Part shown: one piece after another, positions 1-7,295 of the stretch
How the letters are laid out: the number at the start of each line of letters is the position of its first letter
Position numbering within the stretch: the stretch's first letter is position 1
Source of the DNA: JAHHUA01 sp036635475
GTDB lineage: Bacteria; Bacillota; Clostridia; Oscillospirales; Ruminococcaceae
Direction of reading: 5' to 3'
Length of the DNA: 55,076 bases
Assembly (NCBI GenBank): GCA_036635475.1
Contig: JAVWQH010000010.1
Coordinates: forward strand, 1-55,076
Translations under genes and position numbers: made by a program
The notes under the pieces: model-generated
Database searches by the model: none
What the model was told of the DNA's origin: nothing
Seen by the model: only the letters and a program-made list of their open reading frames with translations

Positions 1-32
1 TTTTCATCAGAAAAGCGAATCCATCATCTCCC
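1..32. repeat. Direct repeat B, copy 1
   Basis: About 32 bases match 987-1018 with one mismatch. The core can fold as a small hairpin (CTTTTC / GAAAAG, complete in copy 2). The element probably extends left of the window. Together with repeat A it brackets the two-gene VapD-like cassette. Confidence 0.75.
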
Positions 33-38
33 ACCAGA

Positions 39-72
39 AAAAAGAGAAGTACTAACAATAGTGCTTCTTTTT
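39..72 (+). terminator. Intrinsic terminator of a gene left of the window
   Basis: The stem GAAGTACT / AGTGCTTC (one G-U pair) is flanked by A- and T-runs with a six-base loop. It probably ends a transcript entering from the left. Confidence 0.6.
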
Positions 73-99
73 GCATTGTAAAAGAAAAAAATGGATTCG

Positions 100-136
100 A
101 TAGGAGCAGTATAGAATAATAACCCAGTGGGTTATT
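100..136. repeat. Direct repeat A, copy 1
   Basis: These 37 bases are identical to 935-971. The element ends in a perfect palindrome, AATAACCC-AGT-GGGTTATT. This copy lies before the VapD-like cassette and the second copy lies at its 3' end, overlapping the stop codon. Confidence 0.8.
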
Positions 137-147
137 GCAGCCTGTTG

Positions 148-186
148 AAAAAGTCCTGTAAATTTTACAGTTCAGAGGACTTTTTT
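148..186 (+). terminator. Nested hairpin terminator
   Basis: The outer stem AAAAAGTCC / GGACTTTTTT encloses an inner stem CTGTAAA / TTTACAG and is followed by a T-run. It insulates the cassette from upstream transcription. Confidence 0.65.
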
Positions 187-236
187 CGTAAAATATGGTA
201 CAATAAGAATATCCTCAAAAGAAAGGAGCGCAAAAA

Positions 237-545
237 ATGAAAGTTGAAATGACCTTTAATGAAACTGCGGTTATTTCCAGCGGCTATCAAAAATCCGACA
301 TTTATACAACTATAAAATCTGCATTTGCAAAGCGTGGTTTACTCTGTTCTTCGGATAACGATGTATTATCCTTTGAAGATAATGGAAACGAAAATGACTA
401 TGCTCATATGTGGAAAGTAATTATGAGTTTGCTTAAATCTGAATGGTTTGTAAACTGTGCCGCTTCTTGCACTTTTTTTGATGATGATGATAGTGAAGAA
501 GATGTACTTTCACAGGCATGGAAAGTACAAAGGCGCATGGCATAA
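237..545 (+). CDS. Small acidic protein upstream of VapD-like gene; candidate antitoxin
   Basis: This is a 102-residue soluble protein that I cannot place in a named family. It is rich in Asp and Glu (a run of four Asp near residue 80), has no signal peptide and no membrane segment. The start ATG follows AAAGGAGCG at good spacing. Its stop lies only 3 bases before the VapD-like gene, so the two are surely co-translated. VapD toxins are commonly encoded after a small partner protein, so an antitoxin role is plausible from position and charge, but nothing in the sequence proves it. The pair is bracketed by the repeats at 100-136 and 935-971. Confidence 0.75.
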   Translation: MKVEMTFNETAVISSGYQKSDIYTTIKSAFAKRGLLCSSDNDVLSFEDNGNENDYAHMWKVIMSLLKSEWFVNCAASCTFFDDDDSEEDVLSQAWKVQRRMA

Positions 546-548
546 GAT

Positions 549-938
549 ATGGATCAGAACAAAAAGAAATCAGGAAGTAGAAAACAGATCACATTTGATT
601 TAAGTCAAAAAGCATTAGCAGCACATTATCCTAAACCGAAAATTTCACTAAATCCAACTTTTTATAAAAGGGCATACTCGGATATAAGCCAATTTATGAA
701 ACAAAACGGATTTGAGCATCGTCAATTTTCAGTTTATACTTCCATAGAAAAAATTACTAACACAGATATAAACTTACTTATGGATAGCTTAGCGGAAAAA
801 ATGCCTTGGCTTGCCCTTTGTGTAAATCAAATTGATGTTACAAATATAGGGTCACAGCATAGTCTTTTGCATACTTTAGAAACAGCTACCGCCTTACAAG
901 TTGAGCAAACGGAAAAAATTGAATTAACTTTACAATAG
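549..938 (+). CDS. VapD-like endoribonuclease-family protein
   Basis: This 129-residue protein resembles VapD, a Cas2-fold RNase toxin family. The pattern YSDISQFMKQNGFEHRQFSVYTS (residues about 43-65, given here in part for comparison with VapD YTDIG...GF...QGSLYT) and the later LMDSLAEKMPWL helix followed by a beta strand match the ferredoxin-like fold of that family. An N-terminal extension of about 25 residues (ITFDLSQKALAAHYPKP) carries the first strand with an Asp at the position expected in VapD. The gene sits 3 bases after its partner and its stop codon is part of repeat A copy 2. Family call is by eye; toxicity is not shown by sequence. Confidence 0.65.
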   Translation: MDQNKKKSGSRKQITFDLSQKALAAHYPKPKISLNPTFYKRAYSDISQFMKQNGFEHRQFSVYTSIEKITNTDINLLMDSLAEKMPWLALCVNQIDVTNIGSQHSLLHTLETATALQVEQTEKIELTLQ

Positions 939-1018
939 GAGCAGTATAGAATAATAACCCAGTGGGTTATTATTTCTGCGACCGGCTTTTCAGCAGAAAA
1001 GCGAATCCATCATCTCCC
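935..1018. repeat. Composite repeat A+B, copy 2
   Basis: Repeat A (935-971, identical to 100-136) is followed by 15 bases and then repeat B (987-1018, one mismatch to 1-32). The unit contains two hairpins, AATAACCC-AGT-GGGTTATT and GCTTTTC-AGCA-GAAAAGC. The VapD-like stop codon TAG (936-938) lies within it. The left edge of the window may hold the end of another composite unit. Confidence 0.75.
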
Positions 1019-1136
1019 CCAAAAGAGAACATTATTTCAAAAAAATAGTTGCAAAAGTAGGCAGTTATATTTGAAATTTTGTTCATTTTGTGATATGATT
1101 AATAAATGTGGTTTATATAATTGTGGGGGGTTTGGA

Positions 1137-1682
1137 ATGAAACAGTTTATAGCAATAGCATTAATTTTAACAATAATATCTACATTCATTGGGTGCAATA
1201 ATGATGTCAAAAAAGTAAATGCTAAAGATGAGCATTGTATGTCAAAAAAAATTTCTCCGTCGGAAGAGTCCACTTCAACGCAATCTGCTATAGAAGTGCC
1301 GTCATCAGAGCAATCAGCTACAGAAGTGCCATCATCAGAGAAATCTGAAATTAAAAAGCAAAAGTTTACAGCAAAAGAAATAAAAAAAGCTATATATGTT
1401 GCAACAGTAAATTTTCAGGAACAAAAAGGTTGTACACTTATAAAAATGGTGTATGACGAGGAAGAGTCCGATGAATTTATTAAATTATATATGGAGAGTG
1501 GACATGGGGCAAATAATGGCATAAAAAAAGAGAATGTTATTGTTTTAATGTGCGATTTCCGAGTAGATGATTCAGAATTTCACCCTGACCTTAAAGCAGG
1601 CGAAACCTGTTCAAATTGGAAATGGATATTAATTAGAGAAAATAGCCATTCTAATTGGATAGTTGATGAATGGGGCAGTTAA
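1137..1682 (+). CDS. Lipoprotein, DUF4829-like
   Basis: The chosen ATG follows a GGGGGG-type ribosome site and gives a 181-residue precursor. It begins with a lipoprotein signal peptide ending in the lipobox FIGC. Next comes a Ser/Glu-rich linker with a short repeat (EVPSSEQSATEVPSSEKSE) that probably spans the wall. The C-terminal 100 residues form a small domain ending in NWKWILIRENSHSNWIVDEWGS-like sequence, with Trp-rich pairing strands reminiscent of DUF4829 domains. It is exported and membrane-anchored; the ligand is unknown. An in-frame start 66 bases upstream would add a Cys-rich tail before the signal peptide and is less likely. Confidence 0.7.
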   Translation: MKQFIAIALILTIISTFIGCNNDVKKVNAKDEHCMSKKISPSEESTSTQSAIEVPSSEQSATEVPSSEKSEIKKQKFTAKEIKKAIYVATVNFQEQKGCTLIKMVYDEEESDEFIKLYMESGHGANNGIKKENVIVLMCDFRVDDSEFHPDLKAGETCSNWKWILIRENSHSNWIVDEWGS

Positions 1683-1831
1683 TTGTAGGGACAAACTGTG
1701 TTTGCTTTAATGTGTGGGAATGAACGGTATTTCCCCTACTTGAATATTGCAACTCGAAAATAAAACGCAAAACTGCGAATGTATAACTTCCCTTATATAG
1801 CCAAATATTACAATAAATAATGATTATAAAT

Positions 1832-1862
1832 CCGTTCTTTTACTAGAACGGGTTTTTGTTTT
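1832..1862 (+). terminator. Intrinsic terminator
   Basis: The stem CCGTTCT / AGAACGG is followed by GTTTTTGTTTTT. It lies about 150 bases after the lipoprotein gene. The rest of the 1683-1997 gap holds only a possible promoter (TTTACT at 1867, TATAAT at 1889, spacer 16) for the next small gene. Confidence 0.6.
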
Positions 1863-1997
1863 TCACTTTACTTTTTGCTAAAATATGTTATAATTCAATC
1901 GTAATATTTTTAAGAGTATAGCTTTATTTGTGAGTATACTTTTTTCAAAATCCCCTTTTAATAAGCAGTAATTTTATATTATGGAGGAAACTTAATA

Positions 1998-2192
1998 ATG
2001 AACAATCAACAAGAAAACAAAAAATCCCTTGTACTATCAATTATCGGACTTATTATTATTTTCATAGGAATAATTGTGAATTGCGTTATGGAATGGTACG
2101 CAGGACTTTTGATAATGCTGCCACTAACCATACCCCATATTTATCAAATTTCACTTTATTGCAAACATCTTAAAGAAACCAAAACTAAATAG
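1998..2192 (+). CDS. Small two-helix membrane protein
   Basis: This 64-residue protein has two hydrophobic segments (about residues 11-30 and 34-47) separated by a short loop, and a charged Lys/Thr-rich C-terminus. The start follows TGGAGGAAAC at good spacing, and a terminator lies 28 bases after the stop, so it is probably a real single-gene unit. I do not recognise a family. Confidence 0.6.
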   Translation: MNNQQENKKSLVLSIIGLIIIFIGIIVNCVMEWYAGLLIMLPLTIPHIYQISLYCKHLKETKTK

Positions 2193-2218
2193 CCCAAATA
2201 TAATTTACCTCAAAAACA

Positions 2219-2253
2219 AAACGCAGAACTGAAAATACAGCTCTGCGTTTTTT
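2219..2253. terminator. Bidirectional terminator
   Basis: The stem ACGCAGAACTG / CAGCTCTGCGT has a T-run on its right and an A-run on its left. It therefore can serve both the small membrane gene and the convergent amidase gene. Confidence 0.75.
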
Positions 2254-2287
2254 ATATGTCTTAAAACAATGGAAAGTTTTGATGGCT

Positions 2288-4069
2288 TTATGCCAATGTG
2301 CTTAAAATTCCGTCTGCCATTGAGTTTGCAACATTATAAATGTTGGTTCTGCTGCAAACACTATCATATTCAACAGGGTTGCTTAGGAAAGCAATTTCAG
2401 TCAAAATAGATGGGCAGTATGTGTTTAGAACAACACGGAATGGAGTGGATTTATGCCCTCTGTTGTTGCGTCCTGTGTTGGCAACAAGAGCAGATTGAAC
2501 ATTTTGAGCAAACCTATTGGATTCTTTTTCAAAGTAGTAAACTTCAGTGCCTTTTGCGGATAAGGAGAGAGAAGCATTGTAGTGAATTGAAATGAAGAAG
2601 TCTGCACGATTAACCATTGTAAGGAACATTCTTTCGTTGAATGTTGGGTTTTCATCGGTTGAGGTTCTGGACATAATAACTTTTGCTCCCAATCCCTCAA
2701 GACGATTTTTTGTGGCAATTGCAGAAGCTAAAGTCAAGTCTTTTTCGGTAGGACCTGTGGATCTTGCAATACCTAATGCACCTGGGTCTTTTCCGCCATG
2801 TCCCGCATCAATAGCAATTGTTATTCCGCTTAATGGCTTTTCGGAATCATCGGATTTAACAGGAGTTTTTTTGCAGTAAATAACTGTTTCGCCTTGATTA
2901 TATTCAACGCCATAGCCCCATAATGAATTAACGGATTTTTTAGTGAATGTGATAGTTGTGTTGCCGTTTAATTCAGAAACAGCGGCACTGGAGAAAATAT
3001 TGCTGTTTGCAGTTGAAATCTCTGGCACACCGCTTGTAGCATAGAAAGTGATTTTTAAAGTGGCATTGTTGTTGTCAACGATAAAGCTTGGATATGCGTT
3101 GCCTTTTAGGATATAAGCCTCGCCTTTAGTGTCAGCTTTCGTTTCAACAGAGGATACATCGTTTTTAAATCTCCAAACCCCTTCAAGAGGTTTAACCATT
3201 GATTTTTTAACCCAACCGCCAATACCCAGTCTGTACATATCGGCATTTTGGTCGATAACTCTTTCAACTGTTCCGTAGCGAAGAGTTGAAATGATGTTTG
3301 TGTTAGTGTTGTTGCCGCTGTAAAGAGCAGTTGCACTTTGCATATTTTGTACAACAATGCTTGCACCGTTTCCGGCAATCATCAAGTTACCATCAGAATT
3401 ATATGCTGTGGTTTTGCCGTCATTAACAAGAGTATATGTGATATTACCGCAGTTTTTAACAGTATTTTCGGATTGTGATACAGTCATATCAGCGGAGAAA
3501 TTTGCTGCAATTCCTTTTGAGGCAGCAACATTTTGTTTAAGCTCGATAGTTTGCCCCATAAATGTTGCATAAACTTGACTTCCGGCAGGAGCAACACAGG
3601 TTAATTTCAAAGTTGAACCTGAATTAACAGCTTGTGTGGCTGTGGGGAAAGCTTTTGTTATCTTTGTAGCAACAGTATAGGAGCTTGCAGAGCCACGAGT
3701 GATATAAACTGATTTAGTAGCTCCATCTTGAGTTACTTCAATGAGGTTTTTTCCTTCAGCTAAATTGATATTAACTGCAAAACTTCCAAATTGTCCTCTT
3801 GAGGTAATTTCAGTACCGTTGATATAAAGAGGTGAAGCAGGGTTTGAAGTACCCATAACAGTGTAGGAAGAGTAAGAAGTTGAAACATTATAGCTGGGTT
3901 CAGTGATGTTAAGCGCCTGTGGAACACTCAAAGAAACTCCGGTATTTGCGATTATGTCAATGTCAGATTTGTCTTTTGTGTAAGAAAAAGCAGGGATAGC
4001 GGTGGAAAGTAGAAGAGTTGATGCCAACAAAAATCCAAGAGATTTTTTTGCCAAATTTGCTTTTTTCAT
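2288..4069 (-). CDS. Secreted N-acetylmuramoyl-L-alanine amidase (Amidase_3) with SH3-like domain
   Basis: This 593-residue protein cleaves the amide bond between muramic acid and the stem peptide. Residues 1-30 are a signal peptide. A Ser/Thr-rich beta region follows, then an SH3b-like module (about 240-295, ending GGWVKKSMVKPL). The C-terminal catalytic domain (about 410-590) has the zinc site IDAGHGGKDPG, a Glu in TEKDLTL, SIHYNAS, and the catalytic Glu in LTEIAFLSNP. The gene starts after GGAGGAAAAAA and is monocistronic, convergent with its left neighbour. Role: wall remodelling or cell separation; a spore role is possible but not shown. Confidence 0.92.
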   Translation of the reverse strand: MKKANLAKKSLGFLLASTLLLSTAIPAFSYTKDKSDIDIIANTGVSLSVPQALNITEPSYNVSTSYSSYTVMGTSNPASPLYINGTEITSRGQFGSFAVNINLAEGKNLIEVTQDGATKSVYITRGSASSYTVATKITKAFPTATQAVNSGSTLKLTCVAPAGSQVYATFMGQTIELKQNVAASKGIAANFSADMTVSQSENTVKNCGNITYTLVNDGKTTAYNSDGNLMIAGNGASIVVQNMQSATALYSGNNTNTNIISTLRYGTVERVIDQNADMYRLGIGGWVKKSMVKPLEGVWRFKNDVSSVETKADTKGEAYILKGNAYPSFIVDNNNATLKITFYATSGVPEISTANSNIFSSAAVSELNGNTTITFTKKSVNSLWGYGVEYNQGETVIYCKKTPVKSDDSEKPLSGITIAIDAGHGGKDPGALGIARSTGPTEKDLTLASAIATKNRLEGLGAKVIMSRTSTDENPTFNERMFLTMVNRADFFISIHYNASLSLSAKGTEVYYFEKESNRFAQNVQSALVANTGRNNRGHKSTPFRVVLNTYCPSILTEIAFLSNPVEYDSVCSRTNIYNVANSMADGILSTLA

Positions 4070-4330
4070 TTTTTTCCTCCATAAATATTATTTTTCCATA
4101 TGTCACTTATTGTCATTATATCATATAAGTGAAAATTAAACAGCAATTTACTGCATTATTTACAAAATAAATCATATTTCGAGCATATAAGCTGTGGTTA
4201 TAGCATATATTAGATATATATATTTTATTTATATGTAAAAGTAGTGTATAATGTAAAAGTAAAAGGGATATTTTCCTTTTTACAAGAATATGAGCAATTC
4301 ATCTGCTACTTAAAAAAAGGAGAATGTTGT

Positions 4331-5521
4331 ATGGCTAGAATGGTAGGAACTGTTTCTCGTGGTATTAGAACCCCAATTATTCGTCAAGGCGACGATTTAA
4401 CTCAAATCGTTATCGACAGCGTTATTGAGGCTTCAAAAGCTGAGGGCTTTGACCTTAATGACAGAGATGTTATAGGAATAACCGAGGCTGTCGTTGCAAG
4501 AAGTCAGGGCAACTACGCAACTATAGACCATATCGCAACAGATGTTCATAATAAATTCGGGGACGACACTGTGGGCGTTATTTTCCCAATTCTAAGCAGA
4601 AACCGCTTTTCAATATGCCTAAAAGGTATTGCAAAAGGGCTTAAAAAAATCGTTTTAATGCTTAGCTACCCTTCCGACGAAGTTGGAAATCACCTTGTTT
4701 CCCTTGACCAGCTTGACGAGGCAGGCGTAAATCCATGGTCAGATATTTTGACTGAGGCTGATTATAGAAAGTATTTTGGCGAAAATCTTCACCCTTTCAC
4801 AGGTGTTGACTACGTGACCTACTATAAAGAACTCATCAAAGAAATGAACTGTGAAGCTGAAATTATTTTCGCTAATGACCCAAAAACAATTTTGAACTAC
4901 ACTAAAAATGTTCTCTTCTGCGACATTCATTCACGTGAACGCACAAGAAGAATACTAAAAGCAAATGGTGCTGAAAAACTTTTTGGACTAACTGATATTC
5001 TCAGCAAGTCCGTTGAGGGCAGTGGTTCAAACTTAAAATATGGACTTCTAGGCTCAAATAAAGCAACTGAAACCACTGTTAAACTTTTCCCTGAGGATTG
5101 CACAGAATTTGTAAATAATCTCCAGAAAAAGCTATTTGACAAAACAGGAAAAATGATTGAAGTTATGGTTTATGGCGATGGTGCATTCAAAGACCCTGTT
5201 GGACAAATTTGGGAACTTGCTGACCCTGTTGTTTCCCCCGGCTACACAATCGGTCTTGAGGGCAAGCCAAACGAAGTTAAGCTGAAATATTTGGCTGATA
5301 ATCAATTTGCTCATCTAAGCGGAGATGAACTAAAACAAGCAATTTCCGAATATATCACCAATAAAGCTGATGACTTGAAAGGCTCAATGGCTTCTCAAGG
5401 CACAACTCCAAGAAGATTAACCGACTTAATCGGCTCACTTTGCGATTTAACCTCTGGAAGTGGCGATAAAGGCACACCTGTTATTATCGTTCAGGGTTAC
5501 TTCGACAATTTCACAAAATAG
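4331..5521 (+). CDS. Coenzyme F420-0:L-glutamate ligase-like protein (CofE family)
   Basis: The ATG at 4331 follows AAAGGAG and gives 396 residues; the frame extends 29 codons upstream but without a ribosome site. The sequence matches the CofE/FbiB-N fold family: an N-terminal strand with TPII, the segment GFDLNDRDVIGITEAVVARSQGN, and a C-terminal VYGDGAFKDPVG motif. True CofE adds glutamate to coenzyme F420-0. It is longer than archaeal CofE (about 250 residues), and no other F420 gene is nearby. Clostridial homologues of this kind lack a proven substrate, so the family call is firmer than the reaction. Monocistronic, with a terminator after it. Confidence 0.75.
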   Translation: MARMVGTVSRGIRTPIIRQGDDLTQIVIDSVIEASKAEGFDLNDRDVIGITEAVVARSQGNYATIDHIATDVHNKFGDDTVGVIFPILSRNRFSICLKGIAKGLKKIVLMLSYPSDEVGNHLVSLDQLDEAGVNPWSDILTEADYRKYFGENLHPFTGVDYVTYYKELIKEMNCEAEIIFANDPKTILNYTKNVLFCDIHSRERTRRILKANGAEKLFGLTDILSKSVEGSGSNLKYGLLGSNKATETTVKLFPEDCTEFVNNLQKKLFDKTGKMIEVMVYGDGAFKDPVGQIWELADPVVSPGYTIGLEGKPNEVKLKYLADNQFAHLSGDELKQAISEYITNKADDLKGSMASQGTTPRRLTDLIGSLCDLTSGSGDKGTPVIIVQGYFDNFTK

Positions 5522-5540
5522 TTCAAACTCTTTAATATAA

Positions 5541-5580
5541 AAAACTGTACGGCATTATTTGCTGTACAGTTTTTGTTTTG
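5541..5580 (+). terminator. Intrinsic terminator of CofE-like gene
   Basis: The stem AAAACTGTAC / GTACAGTTTT is followed by a T-rich run, 20 bases after the stop codon. Confidence 0.8.
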
Positions 5581-5662
5581 TTAAATATCCCAACGCAAAA
5601 GTTAGCTTAAAAAATATCGGCGGCAACAGAATAAAAGCACTTTTATAAGGCTTGCACAAAGG

Positions 5663-5702
5663 AAAAATCCTGTATTGCAATTTAAGCAGTACAGGATTTT
5701 TT
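5663..5702. terminator. Bidirectional terminator before yitT-like gene end
   Basis: The stem AAAAATCCTGTA / TACAGGATTTTT has runs on both sides and lies 20 bases beyond the yitT-like stop codon on the minus strand. Confidence 0.8.
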
Positions 5703-5722
5703 GCAGGGCATAAGAGATTTAT

Positions 5723-6325
5723 TTATGCTTGAAATTTATCAATAATAAATGATGAAAGCATAACTGAAATTAGGGAAAAGAAAACGTTCACAAGGGGTAT
5801 ATATGTGATGGACAAAACCAAAACGGCAAAATCAGCCCAGAAATAAGCTTTAGCAATTCTGCATTTTGTGAGTTTGCAAAGGATAAGTGCAAGAGCATCA
5901 TCACCGCCCGAAGCACCGCCCTCTCTTACAACAAGTCCAACACCGATACCAACGAAAATTCCTCCCAAAATAGCGGCGGATAAAGGGAAATCAGATAAAT
6001 CGGGTAAAACATACCCAAATTTTTCAAATATATTATAAAGTATTGAAAAGCACACACTTGCAAATATAGCATTTTTTAAGAATTTTCCCCCAAGCATCTT
6101 ATATCCGATAAAATAGCAAGCAGCATCAATGCAAATTCCTGATATGCCTGGGGAAATCCCAAACCAATTTTGGAATAACAATGTCAACCCCAGTATTCCG
6201 CCCTCAGTAATTTTGCTTTGACTGTGGATATTGAAAAGGCCAAAGCCTAATATTGCAACTCCAACAATCATTATTAAATAATGCCCTGCGATGTTTAGGT
6301 TTTTCTTATTTTTTGATAATAACAT
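5723..6325 (-). CDS. YitT/YczE-type membrane protein (DUF161-like)
   Basis: This 200-residue integral membrane protein has about five helices. The motifs ITEGGILGL and EGGASGGDDALALIL are typical of the YitT family, whose transported substrate is unknown. It lacks the C-terminal soluble DUF2179 domain found in longer YitT proteins. It starts after AAGGAGGA. It is divergent from the MerR gene, and its promoter has the 19-base spacer that MerR regulators act on, so it is probably the regulator's target. Confidence 0.85.
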   Translation of the reverse strand: MLLSKNKKNLNIAGHYLIMIVGVAILGFGLFNIHSQSKITEGGILGLTLLFQNWFGISPGISGICIDAACYFIGYKMLGGKFLKNAIFASVCFSILYNIFEKFGYVLPDLSDFPLSAAILGGIFVGIGVGLVVREGGASGGDDALALILCKLTKCRIAKAYFWADFAVLVLSITYIPLVNVFFSLISVMLSSFIIDKFQA

Positions 6326-6338
6326 AAGTCCTCCTTAC

Positions 6339-6381
6339 TTGACTAATTACATTATAAAGGATATAGTAACTATAGTGTCAA
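6339..6381. promoter_or_regulatory. Divergent yitT/merR promoters with MerR-type operator
   Basis: On the minus strand TTGACA (6381-6376) and TATAAT (6356-6351) are separated by 19 bases, the over-long spacing typical of MerR-activated promoters. The palindrome TATAGT-A-ACTATA (6362-6374) lies within that spacer. On the plus strand TTGACT (6339-6344) and TATAGT (6362-6367) are 17 bases apart and would drive the regulator itself. Both promoters therefore share one operator. Confidence 0.8.
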
Positions 6382-6399
6382 GCTTTTAGGGAGGTTTAT

Positions 6400-7218
6400 A
6401 TGGATATTAAGTTTTCTGTGGGAGAAATGGCTAAATTAAACGGAATTTCCAAACAAATGTTGATTTATTACGATAAAGAAAATATTTTCAAACCAAAAAT
6501 AGTCAATAGCGAAAATGGTTATCGCTTTTATACCCCTGACCAAGTTGAAGAATTGGACTCGATTTTAATTCTTCGGGAAATGGGTTTTTCTTTGAAAGAT
6601 ATAAAAGCATATATGAAAAATCGTTTCGGCAGCAACACTCTTGAAACTCTTAAATTGCAAGATGAAGAAATTCAAAAGAAAATTGAACATTTTCAAATGC
6701 TGGAAAACAGATTGCACCACAAAATCCAAAGTGTTGAGAACTTTTTGGCTAAATCTAAAGATAAAAACACTATTATTGAATGTGAAGAAGAATATTTAGC
6801 TATCCAAAAAACGTCAAAACCTTTCGGTATACTTCAAGTGGATATAGCTTTAAAAAAGCTGTTCAAATATGTTTCCCAAAACGAGTATTTGCATTTTTAT
6901 CAGATTGGCGATATGATTTCTGCGGAAAATTTGCAAAAGGGCAATTATATCAGCTTTGATTATGCTTTTTCGCCGCTGGAAAAACCTTGTGAAAAAGCTA
7001 TGCTCCACATTAAACCCAAAGGTTTGTATGCTCATATATACCACAGAGGCTCTTATCAAAGTATGCCGAAAACTTACGATATATTGATAAATCAAATTAA
7101 AGAAATGAACTATAAAATATCGGGATATTCATATGAATACTGCATATTCGATTGCCTTACAAGTAATAATCAAGACGATTATATCACTGAAATACAAATT
7201 AAAGTTGAAAAAGTTTAA
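6400..7218 (+). CDS. MerR-family transcriptional regulator with effector-binding domain
   Basis: This 272-residue regulator has an N-terminal winged HTH (residues 1-75: FSVGEMAKLNGISKQMLIYY, then YRFYTPDQVEEL), a coiled-coil dimer helix (about 85-120) and a C-terminal domain of about 150 residues resembling GyrI-like/BmrR ligand-binding domains. That layout suggests sensing of a small hydrophobic or cationic molecule. The ATG follows AGGGAGG. The gene is divergent from the yitT-like gene, with a shared operator. No metal-binding Cys cluster is present, so it is not a metal sensor. The effector is unknown. Confidence 0.85.
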   Translation: MDIKFSVGEMAKLNGISKQMLIYYDKENIFKPKIVNSENGYRFYTPDQVEELDSILILREMGFSLKDIKAYMKNRFGSNTLETLKLQDEEIQKKIEHFQMLENRLHHKIQSVENFLAKSKDKNTIIECEEEYLAIQKTSKPFGILQVDIALKKLFKYVSQNEYLHFYQIGDMISAENLQKGNYISFDYAFSPLEKPCEKAMLHIKPKGLYAHIYHRGSYQSMPKTYDILINQIKEMNYKISGYSYEYCIFDCLTSNNQDDYITEIQIKVEKV

Positions 7219-7240
7219 GCACAATAAAACGCAATATATA

Positions 7241-7286
7241 AAAGTCAGCACTCAATTTTGAAAAATGAGTGCTGACTTTATTTTAT
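7241..7286. terminator. Bidirectional terminator between merR and hydA
   Basis: A perfect 14-base stem, AAAGTCAGCACTCA / TGAGTGCTGACTTT, sits between the convergent genes, with T-runs on both sides. Confidence 0.85.
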
Positions 7287-7295
7287 CTGATTTTA

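Noticed and set aside
1..1018. CRISPR-like array
   Set aside because: Only two to three repeat units separated by genes and of unequal composition; no spacer pattern or cas genes.
5723..7218. MerR gene as a metal sensor
   Set aside because: There is no Cys/His metal-binding motif, and the C-terminal domain is larger than in metal-type MerR proteins.
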